A stretch of DNA of 64,000 nt from Crossiella sp. S99.2 (GCF_023094165.1 NZ_JALMDK010000018.1:62001-126000); one strand, 5' to 3'. Positions 24,555 through 33,386 are shown, counted from the first letter of the stretch. The notes: generated by a model not told the origin, from the letters alone. Numbers and translations: made by a program.

Positions 24555-25331
24555 ATGACCGACGAAGCGCAGATCCGCGACCTCATCCAGCGCTGGGCCA
24601 CCGCGGTGCACGCCGCCGACCTGCCCGCCGTGCTGGCCGACCACGCACCCGGCATCGTCATGTTCGACGTGCCCCCGCCCGAGCAGGGCGTGCGCGGCCT
24701 GGACGCCTACCGGGACAGCTGGCCCGGCTTCTTCCAGTGGCAGTCCGGCGGCGCGCTCTTCGAGATCGAATCCCTGGAGGTCACCGCGGGCGCCGAGGTC
24801 GCCTTCGCCTTCGCCCTGCTGCGCTGCGGCACCCCCGCCGACTTCGAGCGCGACCCGGACCGCAGACTGCGCCTGACCCTCGGCCTGACCAAGACCGGCG
24901 ACCGGTGGAGCGTCACCCACGAACACCACTCCTTCACCGACCCGAGCACCCTGCCGGAGATCGCCGCCACCGAGGTCCGGGCCGTGCACGAGCAGTGGTC
25001 CGCGCAGACCGCGGCCAAGGACCTGGACGGCCTGATGGCTGCCATCGCCCCGGACATCGTGTCCTACGAACACGCAGGCCCACTGGAGTACGTCGGCATC
25101 GACGCGGTCCGCGAGGTGTGCCGCCACGGCCTGGAATCCTCGCCGGAGCGGATCACCTTCGACACCCCCGATCTCACCGTGCGGGTGGACGGCGATCTGG
25201 CTGTGTCGTGGGGAATCGACCGGATCGTCACCGACGGCGTAGAGGATCGCTCGCGCGGCACCCGGGTCTTCCAGCGCCGCGACGGCGGCTGGCAGCTGAT
25301 CCACCAGCACCTGTCCCATCCGGAGAAGTAG
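24555..25331 (+). CDS. tandem SnoaL/NTF2-like domain protein
   Basis: A 258-residue protein made of two NTF2-like domains of ~125 residues. The first begins IRDLIQRWATAVHAADLPAVLADHAPGIVMFDVPPP, the second VRAVHEQWSAQTAAKDLDGLMAAIAPDIVSYEH. Both keep the cone-shaped ligand pocket layout of ketosteroid isomerase-like or polyketide-processing relatives. The ATG at 24555 has a perfect AGGAGG 8 bp upstream, so translation should be strong. It is divergent from the SigX5-type sigma gene, whose C-terminal domain has the same fold. Confidence 0.87.
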   Translation: MTDEAQIRDLIQRWATAVHAADLPAVLADHAPGIVMFDVPPPEQGVRGLDAYRDSWPGFFQWQSGGALFEIESLEVTAGAEVAFAFALLRCGTPADFERDPDRRLRLTLGLTKTGDRWSVTHEHHSFTDPSTLPEIAATEVRAVHEQWSAQTAAKDLDGLMAAIAPDIVSYEHAGPLEYVGIDAVREVCRHGLESSPERITFDTPDLTVRVDGDLAVSWGIDRIVTDGVEDRSRGTRVFQRRDGGWQLIHQHLSHPEK

Positions 25332-25362
25332 AAACACTCAGGACAAGGCCGCGCGGGCACGG

Positions 25363-26142
25363 TTGGCTACCCGGGTGCGTACCCACCGCCTTGTGCCCGC
25401 GCTCGGCCTGATCCTGGTCCTGACCGCCTGCGCCCACCCCGGCGACACCGAAACCGACCGGCAGGCCGGGACCCTGGCGACCGCGATCAGCTACCCGAGA
25501 CAGTCGGACGCGGCAGGGTTCGCGCGGGCGGCACTGGCCACCAACCTGGGCAAGTCGGCGGACTTCGCGGTGCTGGTGGCCCGGGAGGTGCCACACGGGC
25601 TGGACACGAACGAGCAGACCGCCCACCTGGTGATCCGGATCCACCGGGACGCCCAGGAACCCAGCGGAATTCTCGGCAGCCGCAAGCCCGCGCTGGACGC
25701 CTGCTACGAGATGAACTTCAACTACTACGGGATCATCGGCGAGCCGGACCGGACCGCCTGCCCGAAGGTCGCCACCCCGTACACCCCGCCGCCACTGCCG
25801 GTCTTCTGGCAGGTCCCACCCGACGCGGACGAGAAGCTCACGGCGTTGCTGCGTGGGCTGCCCGCCGCGCCGGGACAGGCGGAGGTGCTGGCCACCGTAC
25901 GCACGGAAATCGGCTTGCCGCAACCGGATCCGGCCGACGCCGCACCGCGGCAGGGCGCGCTGGTGAAGGTGCTGGGCGCCGATGTCGCGGTGGCGGTGTG
26001 GGCGGGGCGCGGCGAGTCGATGGACTGCATCAGGGTGGTGCGCAAAGCCGGGGAGCTGCGCACCCACGGGATGTCCTGGCGGGAGAAGCGGACGGGCGAG
26101 GGCAACCCGGGCTGCCACCCGGATACCGTGCTGCCCGGCTGA
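25363..26142 (+). CDS. hypothetical lipoprotein
   Basis: About 259 residues with a lipoprotein signal (VPALGLILVLTAC lipobox). The mature part contains cysteines near positions 113, 127, 231 and 249 that may form disulfides, and no catalytic motif I recognise. It follows the SnoaL gene by 31 bp, so may be cotranscribed. The start is uncertain: TTG 25363 and GTG 25375 are both possible and neither has a strong ribosome site. Confidence 0.7.
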   Translation: MATRVRTHRLVPALGLILVLTACAHPGDTETDRQAGTLATAISYPRQSDAAGFARAALATNLGKSADFAVLVAREVPHGLDTNEQTAHLVIRIHRDAQEPSGILGSRKPALDACYEMNFNYYGIIGEPDRTACPKVATPYTPPPLPVFWQVPPDADEKLTALLRGLPAAPGQAEVLATVRTEIGLPQPDPADAAPRQGALVKVLGADVAVAVWAGRGESMDCIRVVRKAGELRTHGMSWREKRTGEGNPGCHPDTVLPG

Positions 26143-26166
26143 CCACACACCGTCCACTGTGGACTG

Positions 26167-27648
26167 TCAGAAGTCGGCGAACTCCTCCACCAGTTCCGCG
26201 CCAGCCTCGACGTCCGGGCTGAGCTGGCGGTCGGTCATGCTCGGGTTCAGCCGCGCCGCCGCCAGCTCGTAGGCCCGGCGCAGCGGCGTGCCCGGCGCGG
26301 GCGCCAGCTCGCGCATCCGCAACGCCCGGACCGCCGCGACCAGTTCGCAGGCCAGCACCAGCCGGAAGGAGGCCAGGGTTTCCAGGGACTGGCGGGCGGA
26401 CTGGAAGGCGAAGCTGGAGTGCTCCTCGGTGCCCCTGGACACCACCGCGTTGCCCAGGCTGGCCAGTTCGGCCAGGGTGCGCATGTCGGCCAGGGCGGAG
26501 TTGGCGCCGTACTCCAGGATCATCACGCCCGAGCTGCCGCTGGCGCCGTCGGCCAGGAACGGGCGTAGGCCGGTGAACTTGGGTTCGACCAGGCTGGCCA
26601 GGCGGGCGGTGGAGAGCTGGCCGGTGTGCAGCAGGGACAGCCGCAGCCGGTCCAGGGCCTGGCCGAGGTGGGCGCAGTGGAAGCCGCCGTGGTGGTAGAC
26701 CACGTCGTTCTCCGCGTCGATCAACGGGTTCTCCGCGGCGGCGTTGATCTCCACACCCAGCACCTTGCCCAGGTCGGCGGCGGCGTCCAGCGCGGGTCCG
26801 TGCACCTGCGGGTAGCAGCGGTAGCCGAAGGGGTCCTGGATCCGGGCGGCCGGGCGCAGCGGGTCGCCGAGCAGCCTGCGTAGTTCGGCCGCGGTCTGGA
26901 CCTGGCCGGGGTGCGGGCGGGCCGCGTGCACCCGTTCGGCCAGGGGCTCGTGCGAGGCGTCCACGGCCAGGAAGGACAGCGCGGTCACCACGTGTGTGGC
27001 CGAGAGCAGCCGGTGCGCCTCGTGCCAGGCCAGCGCGGCAATGCCGATGGTGAGCGCGTTGCTGCTCATCAGCGCGAGGGCGTCACCGGAGTCCAGGGTG
27101 ATCGGTTCGGGGGCCGGGCCTTCGCCGAGCCAGGGGCGTTCGCCGATCAGGGTCAGGCCGGTCTCGGCCAGCGCGGTCAGGTCGCCGGTGCCGATGGCGC
27201 CGAACTCGTGCACCGCGGGGAACAGCCGGGAGTTGAGCGCGGCCGCGAGCGCCTCGGCCACCGCCGGGCGCAGGCCCGCGCCGCCGGCGAGCAGCTGGTT
27301 GACCCGCACCGCGAGCATCGCGCGCACCTGTTCCTCGGTGAGCAGCCCGCCCAGACCGCCGGCGTGACTGCGCAACAGCCGCAAACCGTGCTCCGGCAGG
27401 CTTTCCGCGTCCACGACCTCCATTCGGTTGGCGCCGACGCCGGTGGTGCGGCCGTACACCGGGCGGTGCAGCACGACCCGCTGGACGGCCTGCCAGGACG
27501 CTTCGAGGCGCTGCCTGCCGACCTCGTCCAGCAGCACCGGGACGTGCCCGCGGGCCACCCGCACCACCTCGGCGGCGGTGGTGGACCACCCGGTGAGCAC
27601 CACGGGATCAACGGCGGCGGTCGGCGCGGCGGAAACGTCCAGGTGCAT
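26167..27648 (-). CDS. HAL/PAL-superfamily lyase with non-canonical MIO triad
   Basis: A 493-residue member of the histidine/phenylalanine ammonia-lyase superfamily. The catalytic tyrosine motif is intact (VYGRTTGVGANR, Y65), as are QDPFGYRCYPQVHG and AAAENPLI. The triad that normally cyclises to the MIO electrophile (Ala-Ser-Gly) reads G153-T154-G155 in EFGAIGTGDLTALAETGL. Thr in place of Ser makes MIO formation doubtful. The gene is divergent (143 bp) from a complete betaine-type ABC importer plus an RpiR regulator, so its substrate may be a quaternary amine such as hercynine or ergothioneine; this is inference from context and from the existence of ergothionase in the same superfamily. Confidence 0.85.
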   Translation of the reverse strand: MHLDVSAAPTAAVDPVVLTGWSTTAAEVVRVARGHVPVLLDEVGRQRLEASWQAVQRVVLHRPVYGRTTGVGANRMEVVDAESLPEHGLRLLRSHAGGLGGLLTEEQVRAMLAVRVNQLLAGGAGLRPAVAEALAAALNSRLFPAVHEFGAIGTGDLTALAETGLTLIGERPWLGEGPAPEPITLDSGDALALMSSNALTIGIAALAWHEAHRLLSATHVVTALSFLAVDASHEPLAERVHAARPHPGQVQTAAELRRLLGDPLRPAARIQDPFGYRCYPQVHGPALDAAADLGKVLGVEINAAAENPLIDAENDVVYHHGGFHCAHLGQALDRLRLSLLHTGQLSTARLASLVEPKFTGLRPFLADGASGSSGVMILEYGANSALADMRTLAELASLGNAVVSRGTEEHSSFAFQSARQSLETLASFRLVLACELVAAVRALRMRELAPAPGTPLRRAYELAAARLNPSMTDRQLSPDVEAGAELVEEFADF

Positions 27649-27791
27649 GGTCCGGCCTTTCTGGGCGTGCGAGGGCTCCACGTCTCCCGCCGTTTCCTGG
27701 TTGTGAACTTTTGTGGACGGTCTCTTGACTTCGGTTGACGCACCACAGAGCCTGCATGAACGCATTCACGATTAACAAGAGGTGAATCGTC

Positions 27792-28895
27792 TTGATCAGT
27801 TTCGCGGCTGTGAACAAAAAGTTCGCCGACGGCACCACCGCGGTGCGCGAACTCGACCTGGACGTGCCCGAAGGCCGGCTCACGGTGCTCGTCGGCTCGT
27901 CTGGGTGCGGCAAGACCACCACCCTCCGCATGATCAACCGGATGATCGAGGCGACCAGCGGCGAAGTGCTCGTCGGTGGCCGTGACGTGCGGAAACTCAA
28001 GGCCTCGGCGCTGCGCAAGGGCATCGGCTACGTGATCCAGCAGTCCGGGTTGTTCCCGCACCGCACCATCGCGGACAACATCGCCACCGTGCCCCGGCTG
28101 CTCGGCTGGGATCGTGGCCGGATCCGGGACCGGGTGGCCGAACTGCTCGACACCGTCGGACTGGCCCAGGAACTCGGGCCGAAGTATCCGCATCAGCTCT
28201 CCGGCGGTCAGCAACAGCGGGTCGGCGTGGCCAGGGCACTCGCCGCCGATCCGCCGATCCTCCTGATGGACGAACCATTCGGCGCAGTAGATCCGGTGGT
28301 CCGCACGCTTTTGCAGGACGAACTCCTGCGACTCCAGGCGGAATTACGCAAGACAATCGTGTTCGTCACCCATGACATCGACGAGGCGGTCAAACTCGGC
28401 GACCGCATCGCGGTCTTCCGCACCGGCGGCCACCTGGTGCAGTTCGCCAGCCCAGCCGAGCTGCTCGCCCGGCCCGCGGACGAGTTCGTCACCGACTTCC
28501 TGGGCGCCGAACGCGGCCTGAAACTGCTCACCCTGACCACCCTGGCCGAGGTCCCGGTCGAGCCGGTGCCCACCGCGACCGCGTCCAGCACGATCGCCGA
28601 GGCCCGCCGCGCCACCGACGGCTGGCTGCTGCTGATCACCGGCCAGGGCAAGCCGCTGGGCTGGCTGCACACCGACCGGCTGCCCACCACCGGCACGCTG
28701 GCCGAAGCCGACCCGATCCCGGTCACCGGACTCACCGCCGAAGACACCCTGCTGGCCGCACTGGACGCCACCGTGTCCTCCCCCGCCGGGCTCGCGGTGC
28801 GCGTCGACGCGGACGGCCTGGTCGCCGGGGTGTCCAGCCAGCAACGGATCAACGAACGCGCCGCGCGGTTCCGGGCCCAGGTGGTCACACCGTGA
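27792..28895 (+). CDS. betaine-type ABC importer, ATP-binding subunit (OpuCA/ProV-like)
   Basis: A 367-residue ATPase with Walker A (GSSGCGKTTTLR), signature (QLSGGQQQRVGVARAL), Walker B (ILLMDEPFGAVDP) and switch His (VFVTHDIDEAVKLG). About 110 C-terminal residues follow in the position of the CBS-like regulatory region of OpuCA proteins. The TTG start has AGAGG 8 bp upstream. It is the first of five same-strand genes: ATPase, permease, permease, binding protein, RpiR regulator, with overlaps or very short gaps, indicating one operon. Confidence 0.92.
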   Translation: MISFAAVNKKFADGTTAVRELDLDVPEGRLTVLVGSSGCGKTTTLRMINRMIEATSGEVLVGGRDVRKLKASALRKGIGYVIQQSGLFPHRTIADNIATVPRLLGWDRGRIRDRVAELLDTVGLAQELGPKYPHQLSGGQQQRVGVARALAADPPILLMDEPFGAVDPVVRTLLQDELLRLQAELRKTIVFVTHDIDEAVKLGDRIAVFRTGGHLVQFASPAELLARPADEFVTDFLGAERGLKLLTLTTLAEVPVEPVPTATASSTIAEARRATDGWLLLITGQGKPLGWLHTDRLPTTGTLAEADPIPVTGLTAEDTLLAALDATVSSPAGLAVRVDADGLVAGVSSQQRINERAARFRAQVVTP

Positions 28896-29527
28896 AATGG
28901 TCCTGGATCCCCGACCACGCGAGCGAACTGGCGCTGACCACCCTGGAGCACAGCGCGATCGCCGCCATCTCCGTCCTTTGTGGACTCATGCTGGCCCTGC
29001 CGCTGGGCGTGCTGGCCGTGCGCCTGCCGGTGCTCAAGGGCGTCGCGCTCGGCATCTCCGGGGTGCTGTTCACCATTCCCTCGCTGGCGCTGTTCATCCT
29101 GCTGCTGCCGCTGACCGGGCTCAGCTACCTCACCGCGGTGATCGGCCTGACCACCTACACACTGGTTGTGTTGGTGCGCAACACGGTCGAGGGCCTGGCC
29201 ACCGTCCCGCACCACGTCCGCGAGGCCGCCCGCGCGATGGGGTACGGCGGCCTGCGCACCCTGCTCACCGTCGAACTGCCACTCGCTCTGCCGGTGATCA
29301 TGGCAGGCGTCCGGGTGGCGACGGTGATGGCGATCAGCCTGGTCAGCGTGGCCGGGTTCATCGGGCACGGCGCGCTCGGCCAGCTGTTCATCGACGGGTT
29401 CCAGCGCGATTTCGCGGTGCCGGTCATCGCGGGCGTGGCACTCACCCTGCTGCTGGCGCTGATCGCCGATCTGGCCCTGGTCGGCCTGCAGCACATGCTC
29501 ACCCCGTGGACCAGGAGAGGACGGTAG
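28892..29527 (+). CDS. betaine-type ABC importer, permease 1 (OpuCB/ProW-like)
   Basis: A 211-residue permease with about five to six membrane helices and the coupling-helix motif HHVREAARAMGYGGLRTLLTVELPLALPVIMAGVR, the EAA loop of binding-protein-dependent importers. The GTG start overlaps the stop of the ATPase gene. With permease 2 it would form a heterodimeric channel, as in OpuC systems; single-permease relatives such as EgtU or OpuBB would need only one gene. Confidence 0.9.
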   Translation: MKWSWIPDHASELALTTLEHSAIAAISVLCGLMLALPLGVLAVRLPVLKGVALGISGVLFTIPSLALFILLLPLTGLSYLTAVIGLTTYTLVVLVRNTVEGLATVPHHVREAARAMGYGGLRTLLTVELPLALPVIMAGVRVATVMAISLVSVAGFIGHGALGQLFIDGFQRDFAVPVIAGVALTLLLALIADLALVGLQHMLTPWTRRGR

Positions 29528-29529
29528 GC

Positions 29530-30216
29530 ATGGGTCAGTTCATCGCCGAGGTACTCGGCTGGTTCGCCGACAGCGCCCGCTGGTCCGGCCCGGAAGGCAT
29601 CCTGGCGCGGCTGTTCGAGCACCTCCAGTACTCGCTGCTGTCCACCCTGGTCGCGGTGCTGATCGCGTTGCCGATCGGCCTGCTGATCGGCCACACCGGC
29701 AAGGGCGCCTTCCTGGCCATCAACCTGAGCAGCTTCGGCCGCGCCCTGCCCACCGTGGGCGTGGTGATCCTGGTGTTCCTGATCAGCGGCCTGAACCTGT
29801 GGCCGGTGTACGTGGCCCTGGTGGTCCTCGCCATCCCGGTGATCGTCACCAACACCTACGCCGGCATGGCCGCGGTCGACCACGACGTGCGTGACGCCGC
29901 CCGCGGCACCGGCCTCAACGGCTGGCAGGTGCTCTGCCAGATCGAACTGCCGCTGGCCGTACCACTGATCATGACCGGCGTACGGCTGGCCGTGGTGCAG
30001 GTGGTGGCCACCGCGACCATCGCCGCCTACATCAGCTTCGGCGGTTTCGGCCGCTACGTCTTCGACGGCTTCGCCCAGAACGACCTGCCCCAGGTCTTTG
30101 GCGGCGCCCTGCTGATCGCGGTGCTGGCCATCGCGCTCGACCTGGTCCTCAGTGGACTGCAACGGGTGCTCACCCCACGCGGATCGTTGCTGCGCAACCG
30201 AAGGAGCGAATCATGA
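29530..30216 (+). CDS. betaine-type ABC importer, permease 2 (OpuCD-like)
   Basis: A 228-residue permease with an EAA motif in HDVRDAARGTGLNGWQVLCQIELPLAVPLIMTGVR and helices typical of OpuCB/CD proteins (YSLLSTLVAVLIALPIGLLIGH; ALPTVGVVILVFL). It starts 2 bp after the preceding stop and its end overlaps the binding-protein start by 4 bp. Together with permease 1 it forms the membrane domain. Confidence 0.91.
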   Translation: MGQFIAEVLGWFADSARWSGPEGILARLFEHLQYSLLSTLVAVLIALPIGLLIGHTGKGAFLAINLSSFGRALPTVGVVILVFLISGLNLWPVYVALVVLAIPVIVTNTYAGMAAVDHDVRDAARGTGLNGWQVLCQIELPLAVPLIMTGVRLAVVQVVATATIAAYISFGGFGRYVFDGFAQNDLPQVFGGALLIAVLAIALDLVLSGLQRVLTPRGSLLRNRRSES

Positions 30217-31133
30217 AGCGCCGACTGGCCACAGCGGCGATCCTGGCCTGCCTGAGTCTGGCCATGACCGCCTGCGCGGGCGGCCTGACCTCCCTGGACC
30301 CCAAACGCAACCCGATGGGCAAATCCGGCGGCCTGGTGGTGGGCACGGCCAACTTCAGCGAGAACGTCATCCTCGGCCACCTGTACGCGGGAGCGTTGCG
30401 GGCCAAGGGAATCACCGCCACGGTCAAGCAGAACCTGGGCTCCCGCGAGATCATCGTGCCCGCGCTCAAACAGGGCGACATCGACGTGCTGCCCGAGTAC
30501 CAGGGCAGCCTGCTCCAGTTCCTGGACAAGAACGCCCGCCAGAGCGCCGCCGAGGACGTCCAGCAGGCACTGGAAAGGACCGTGCCCCAGGGCGTCAAGG
30601 TGCTGCCCTACGCCGCCGCGGAGAACAAGGACGTCTACGTCGTCACCCGCGAAACCGCGGACCGCTACGGCCTCAAAACCCTGGAAGACCTGCGCACGCA
30701 CGCCAAGGACCTGATCTTCGGCGGCCCCGCCGAGGACAAGACCCGGTACGTCGGCCTGGTCGGGCTGAAGGAGTTGTACGGCGCGGAGTTCAAGGACTTC
30801 AAGGCCCTCGACACCGGCGGCCCGCTCACCAGGGGCGCACTGCGCGGCGGCGACATCCAGGTGGCCAACCTGTTCAGCACCGACGTGACGATCACCAACA
30901 ACAACTGGGTGATCCTGGACGACCCGAAGAAACTCGTGCCAGCCCAACACATCGTGCCCTTGGTCAACGAGGCCAAGGCCAGCACCACCGTCACCGAAGC
31001 CCTCGCCGCGCTCAACACCAAACTCACCACCGAGGAACTCAGTAAGCTCGACGCCAAGGTGGACAACGACAAGGAAGACCCGGACCGCGTCGCCAAGGCC
31101 TGGCTCGAACAGCACGGACTCGGCTCCCAGTAA
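30213..31133 (+). CDS. betaine-type ABC importer, substrate-binding lipoprotein (OpuCC-like)
   Basis: A 306-residue lipoprotein (lipobox LAMTAC) of the OpuAC/ProX cluster. It has VVGTANFSENVILGHLYAGALRAKGITATVKQNLGSREIIVPALKQGDIDVLPEY, the usual opening, and DDPKKLVPAQHIVPLVN near the hinge. Relatives bind trimethylammonium ligands (betaine, choline, carnitine, ergothioneine) in an aromatic cage; which residues form the cage here cannot be judged without a model. Fourth gene of the importer operon. Confidence 0.92.
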   Translation: MKRRLATAAILACLSLAMTACAGGLTSLDPKRNPMGKSGGLVVGTANFSENVILGHLYAGALRAKGITATVKQNLGSREIIVPALKQGDIDVLPEYQGSLLQFLDKNARQSAAEDVQQALERTVPQGVKVLPYAAAENKDVYVVTRETADRYGLKTLEDLRTHAKDLIFGGPAEDKTRYVGLVGLKELYGAEFKDFKALDTGGPLTRGALRGGDIQVANLFSTDVTITNNNWVILDDPKKLVPAQHIVPLVNEAKASTTVTEALAALNTKLTTEELSKLDAKVDNDKEDPDRVAKAWLEQHGLGSQ

Positions 31134-31148
31134 GGAATTGAGAGCGCG

Positions 31149-31988
31149 ATGGACTCGACCGGACTGCGGCAGCTGCTGGGCGGGCGGCGCTTGTCCCCCG
31201 CCCAGCGGCGCATCGCCCGGTACCTGCTGGACCACCCGCACGAAGCGGCCTTCCTGGGCACCGTGGACCTGGCCGAACGGGTCGGCGTCAGCCAGGCATC
31301 GGTGACCCGCTTCGCCTTCGCCCTCGGCTTCGACGCCTTCCCCGAATTCCGCGCCGCCCTCCGCGCCCTGGTCCTCACCAAACCGGCCAAACCCGCCCCC
31401 ACCGAGGCCCTCAACGAGATCCAATTGCTGGTGGACACCGAAATCCGCAACCTGCACGCCCTACGCGACAGCCTCGCCGACCTGGGCCCCCTGCACCAGG
31501 CCGCCGCCGCCCTGGCCGCCTCCCGCCCCCTCCCGGTGATCGGCCAACGCGTCTCCGCCCCCCTGGCCCACCTCTTCGGCTACTTCGCCGCCAAAGTCCA
31601 CCTCGACGTCCGCGTCCTGGACATCCCCGGCTCCCTACTCGAAGACGGCCTCACCCGAGCCGTCGACGCCGGCGCCACCTGCGTACTGGCCTTCGCCCTC
31701 CCCCGCTACCCCCGCGAAACCCTGTCCGCCCTGACCTGGGCCAAACAAGTCGGCCTGACCACCATCCTGGTCACCGACCAACCCATCACCCCCCTGACCG
31801 ACCACGCCGACCTGGTCCTCACCGCCCCCGTCAGCTCCCAGTTCGCCTTCGACTCCCACGCCGCCTCCACCGCCCTGTGCGCAGCCCTCCTCCACGCCAT
31901 GCTCGCCGCCCTACCCCCCACCCAGCAGGCCAGCCTGGAAGCCTTCGAACAGTCCGCAGCCCAACGCGAGGTCTTCCTAACCGACTAA
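31149..31988 (+). CDS. MurR/RpiR-family regulator
   Basis: A 279-residue regulator with an N-terminal RpiR helix-turn-helix (LSPAQRRIARYLLDHPHEAAFLGTVDLAERVGVSQASVTRFAFALGF) and a C-terminal SIS domain (~130-265). It is the last gene of the importer operon, 15 bp after the binding protein, and probably regulates it and the divergent lyase gene. SIS domains bind phosphosugars in most relatives, but several actinobacterial members control amino-acid or betaine transport. Codon use becomes very C-rich towards the 3' end. Repeat element E starts 11 bp after the stop. Confidence 0.9.
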   Translation: MDSTGLRQLLGGRRLSPAQRRIARYLLDHPHEAAFLGTVDLAERVGVSQASVTRFAFALGFDAFPEFRAALRALVLTKPAKPAPTEALNEIQLLVDTEIRNLHALRDSLADLGPLHQAAAALAASRPLPVIGQRVSAPLAHLFGYFAAKVHLDVRVLDIPGSLLEDGLTRAVDAGATCVLAFALPRYPRETLSALTWAKQVGLTTILVTDQPITPLTDHADLVLTAPVSSQFAFDSHAASTALCAALLHAMLAALPPTQQASLEAFEQSAAQREVFLTD

Positions 31989-31999
31989 CCCCACCCCCA

Positions 32000-32086
32000 G
32001 CGTGTTGGCCGTTGTGGACGGCGAGTTGGGCCAACCCGTACGCCGGCTTTGCCCAAGCGGGCGTACCAGTTGGCCCAAGTGGTACG
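32000..32086. repeat. TTGGCC-type intergenic element, copy E (left half)
   Basis: Starts with the outer unit (GTGTTGGCCGTTGTGGACGG), continues into GAGTTGGGCCAAC/GTACGCC, a TTTGCCCAAGC core, and the complementary GGGCGTACC arm. The matching closing units are not here but ~430 bp away at 32517-32601, with unrelated sequence between. This looks like one element split by an insertion. Confidence 0.85.
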
Positions 32087-32090
32087 AGAG

Positions 32091-32305
32091 CGGGGCTCGA
32101 GCCCCGTGACGGGGTGGGGTTGGGGGTGAAAACCCCACGACGAGGGCTCTCGCGTGTTCTCCGTACGGCCTGGAGCATGCAGACCACACCTCACCGAGTG
32201 GCCCCTGCAACCTGCCGCCGCCAACACCGCCCAACGCGACCGGGGCCGCTCGGTGAGGTGTGGTTGGCTGGCGGACGGCCGTGCGGAGAACACGCGAGCC
32301 CTCGG
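32091..32305. mobile_element. MITE-like long inverted repeat
   Basis: A perfect 16-bp palindrome (CGGGGCTCGAGCCCCG, 32091-32106) is followed by a large imperfect inverted repeat. The ~63-bp arms (32141-32203 and 32242-32305) pair over CTCGCGTGTTCTCCG, ACGGCC and ACCACACCTCACCGAG, with a ~38-bp loop. No coding sequence is present. It lies between two halves of a TTGGCC element, so it may be a non-autonomous mobile element or a structured RNA. No target duplication was recognised with confidence. Confidence 0.6.
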
Positions 32306-32516
32306 AGCCACGCTGGATCCGACCCCGGCAGCCTGCCCAGCCCCGCAACCCGCTGGACCCGGCTCTTGATCTGCCCCACCCCTCCGGTGGTCTGCCCGGC
32401 CGGCGAGGCCATCCTTTTTTGATCTTAAAACCGAAGCTCAGGAGACGTTTGAAAAGCCACCCCTGCCACCGGTTTCGGGCTTCGCCCGCCTGCTCTCGGC
32501 AGTCACCGCCTGGACC
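32306..32516. other. non-coding segment, partly low in GC
   Basis: Between the MITE-like repeat and copy K lies ~210 bp without a credible gene. It includes a locally A/T-rich stretch (TTTTTTGATCTTAAAAC, about 32414-32431) that is out of character with its surroundings. It may belong to the same insertion as the inverted repeat. Confidence 0.5.
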
Positions 32517-32601
32517 GTCCACAACGGCCAAGACGCCGCCCATAACGGCCAAAACACCGTACGACAACGGCCAACACGCCGTCCGGAACGGCCAACACGG
32601 T
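32517..32601. repeat. TTGGCC-type intergenic element, copy K (right half)
   Basis: Four inverted outer units in tandem (CACAACGGCCAAG, CATAACGGCCAAA, GACAACGGCCAAC, GGAACGGCCAAC) at about 21-bp steps. They complement the left half at 32000-32086. A 14-bp direct duplication (CGGCGCTGGTTAGT, 32612-32639) follows and includes the stop codon of the LysE gene. Confidence 0.85.
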
Positions 32602-32634
32602 GCGGGTTACCCGGCGCTGGTTAGTCGGCGCTGG

Positions 32635-33264
32635 TTAGTCGGCGGCTAGTTTGACGCCGAGGCCGATGAAGATGCCGCCGGTGGCCATGTCGATGCGGCG
32701 CTTGGCTGCGCGGCGGGTGCGCAGCCAGCCGCCGATCCGGCCGGCGAGCACGCCGACCGTGCCGTCCACCAGGAACTCCAGCACGATCAGCACCGCGCCC
32801 AGGATGGCGAACTGCAGCCACACCTGGCCCAGGGCGGGGTTGATGAACTGGGGCAGGAAGGCGATGGTGAAGGTGACCATCTTCGGGTTGATCAGGTTGG
32901 TGAACAGGCCGTTGAGGAAGGCTTTGCGCGCGGTCATGCCGCCGCCGGACTGCACCTCGTCCGGGCTTTCCTGACCGCGGTTGCGGATCATCTGCACGCC
33001 GAGGTAGACCAGGTAGACAGCACCCGCGATGCGCACCACGGTGAACGCGGTCGGTGCGGCCTCGAACAGCGCGGCCAGGCCGACGGCCGCGAGGGCGACG
33101 TGCACCGCCTCGCTCACCGCCACCCCTGCGGTGGCGAACAGGCCGGCGCGGGGGCCGCCCTTGATGCCGCAACCGAGTACGAACAGCATGTCCGGCCCGG
33201 GGGTCAGCATGGCGACCATCGTCGCCAGCGTGAACAACGCGAGAAGATGCAGGTCGATCGGCAT
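32635..33264 (-). CDS. LysE/RhtB-family amino-acid exporter
   Basis: A 209-residue membrane protein with six predicted helices and the family signature TPGPDMLFVLGCGIKGGPRAGLFATAGV near the N-terminus and NLINPKMVTFTIAFLPQFI in the middle. LysE/RhtB proteins export amino acids or related metabolites. It is monocistronic. The last codons and stop lie in a 14-bp tandem duplication beside repeat copy K, but the protein length is normal. Confidence 0.92.
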   Translation of the reverse strand: MPIDLHLLALFTLATMVAMLTPGPDMLFVLGCGIKGGPRAGLFATAGVAVSEAVHVALAAVGLAALFEAAPTAFTVVRIAGAVYLVYLGVQMIRNRGQESPDEVQSGGGMTARKAFLNGLFTNLINPKMVTFTIAFLPQFINPALGQVWLQFAILGAVLIVLEFLVDGTVGVLAGRIGGWLRTRRAAKRRIDMATGGIFIGLGVKLAAD

Positions 33265-33339
33265 TTCCGGATACTCGCACAGCCTGCCGACAAGACGCCT
33301 GGGACTTTTCGACAGTCGGCAGGATCCGGGCCGCGCCGA

Positions 33340-33371
33340 CCCCGGCCGCCGATCGTGCGCGGCGGCCGGGG
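33340..33371. terminator. hairpin terminator after the M60 protease gene
   Basis: Perfect 12-bp stem (33340-33351 with 33360-33371; arm CCCCGGCCGCCG), 8-nt loop, 15 bp beyond the protease stop on the minus strand. Confidence 0.75.
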
Positions 33372-33386
33372 ACGGCGGTGGCTACC

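Noticed and set aside
31831..32187. Small open frames across the TTGGCC elements with recurring GPTGTP or NGQHA peptides
   Set aside because: The recurring peptides are translations of the DNA repeat in different frames, without ribosome sites or steady codon use.
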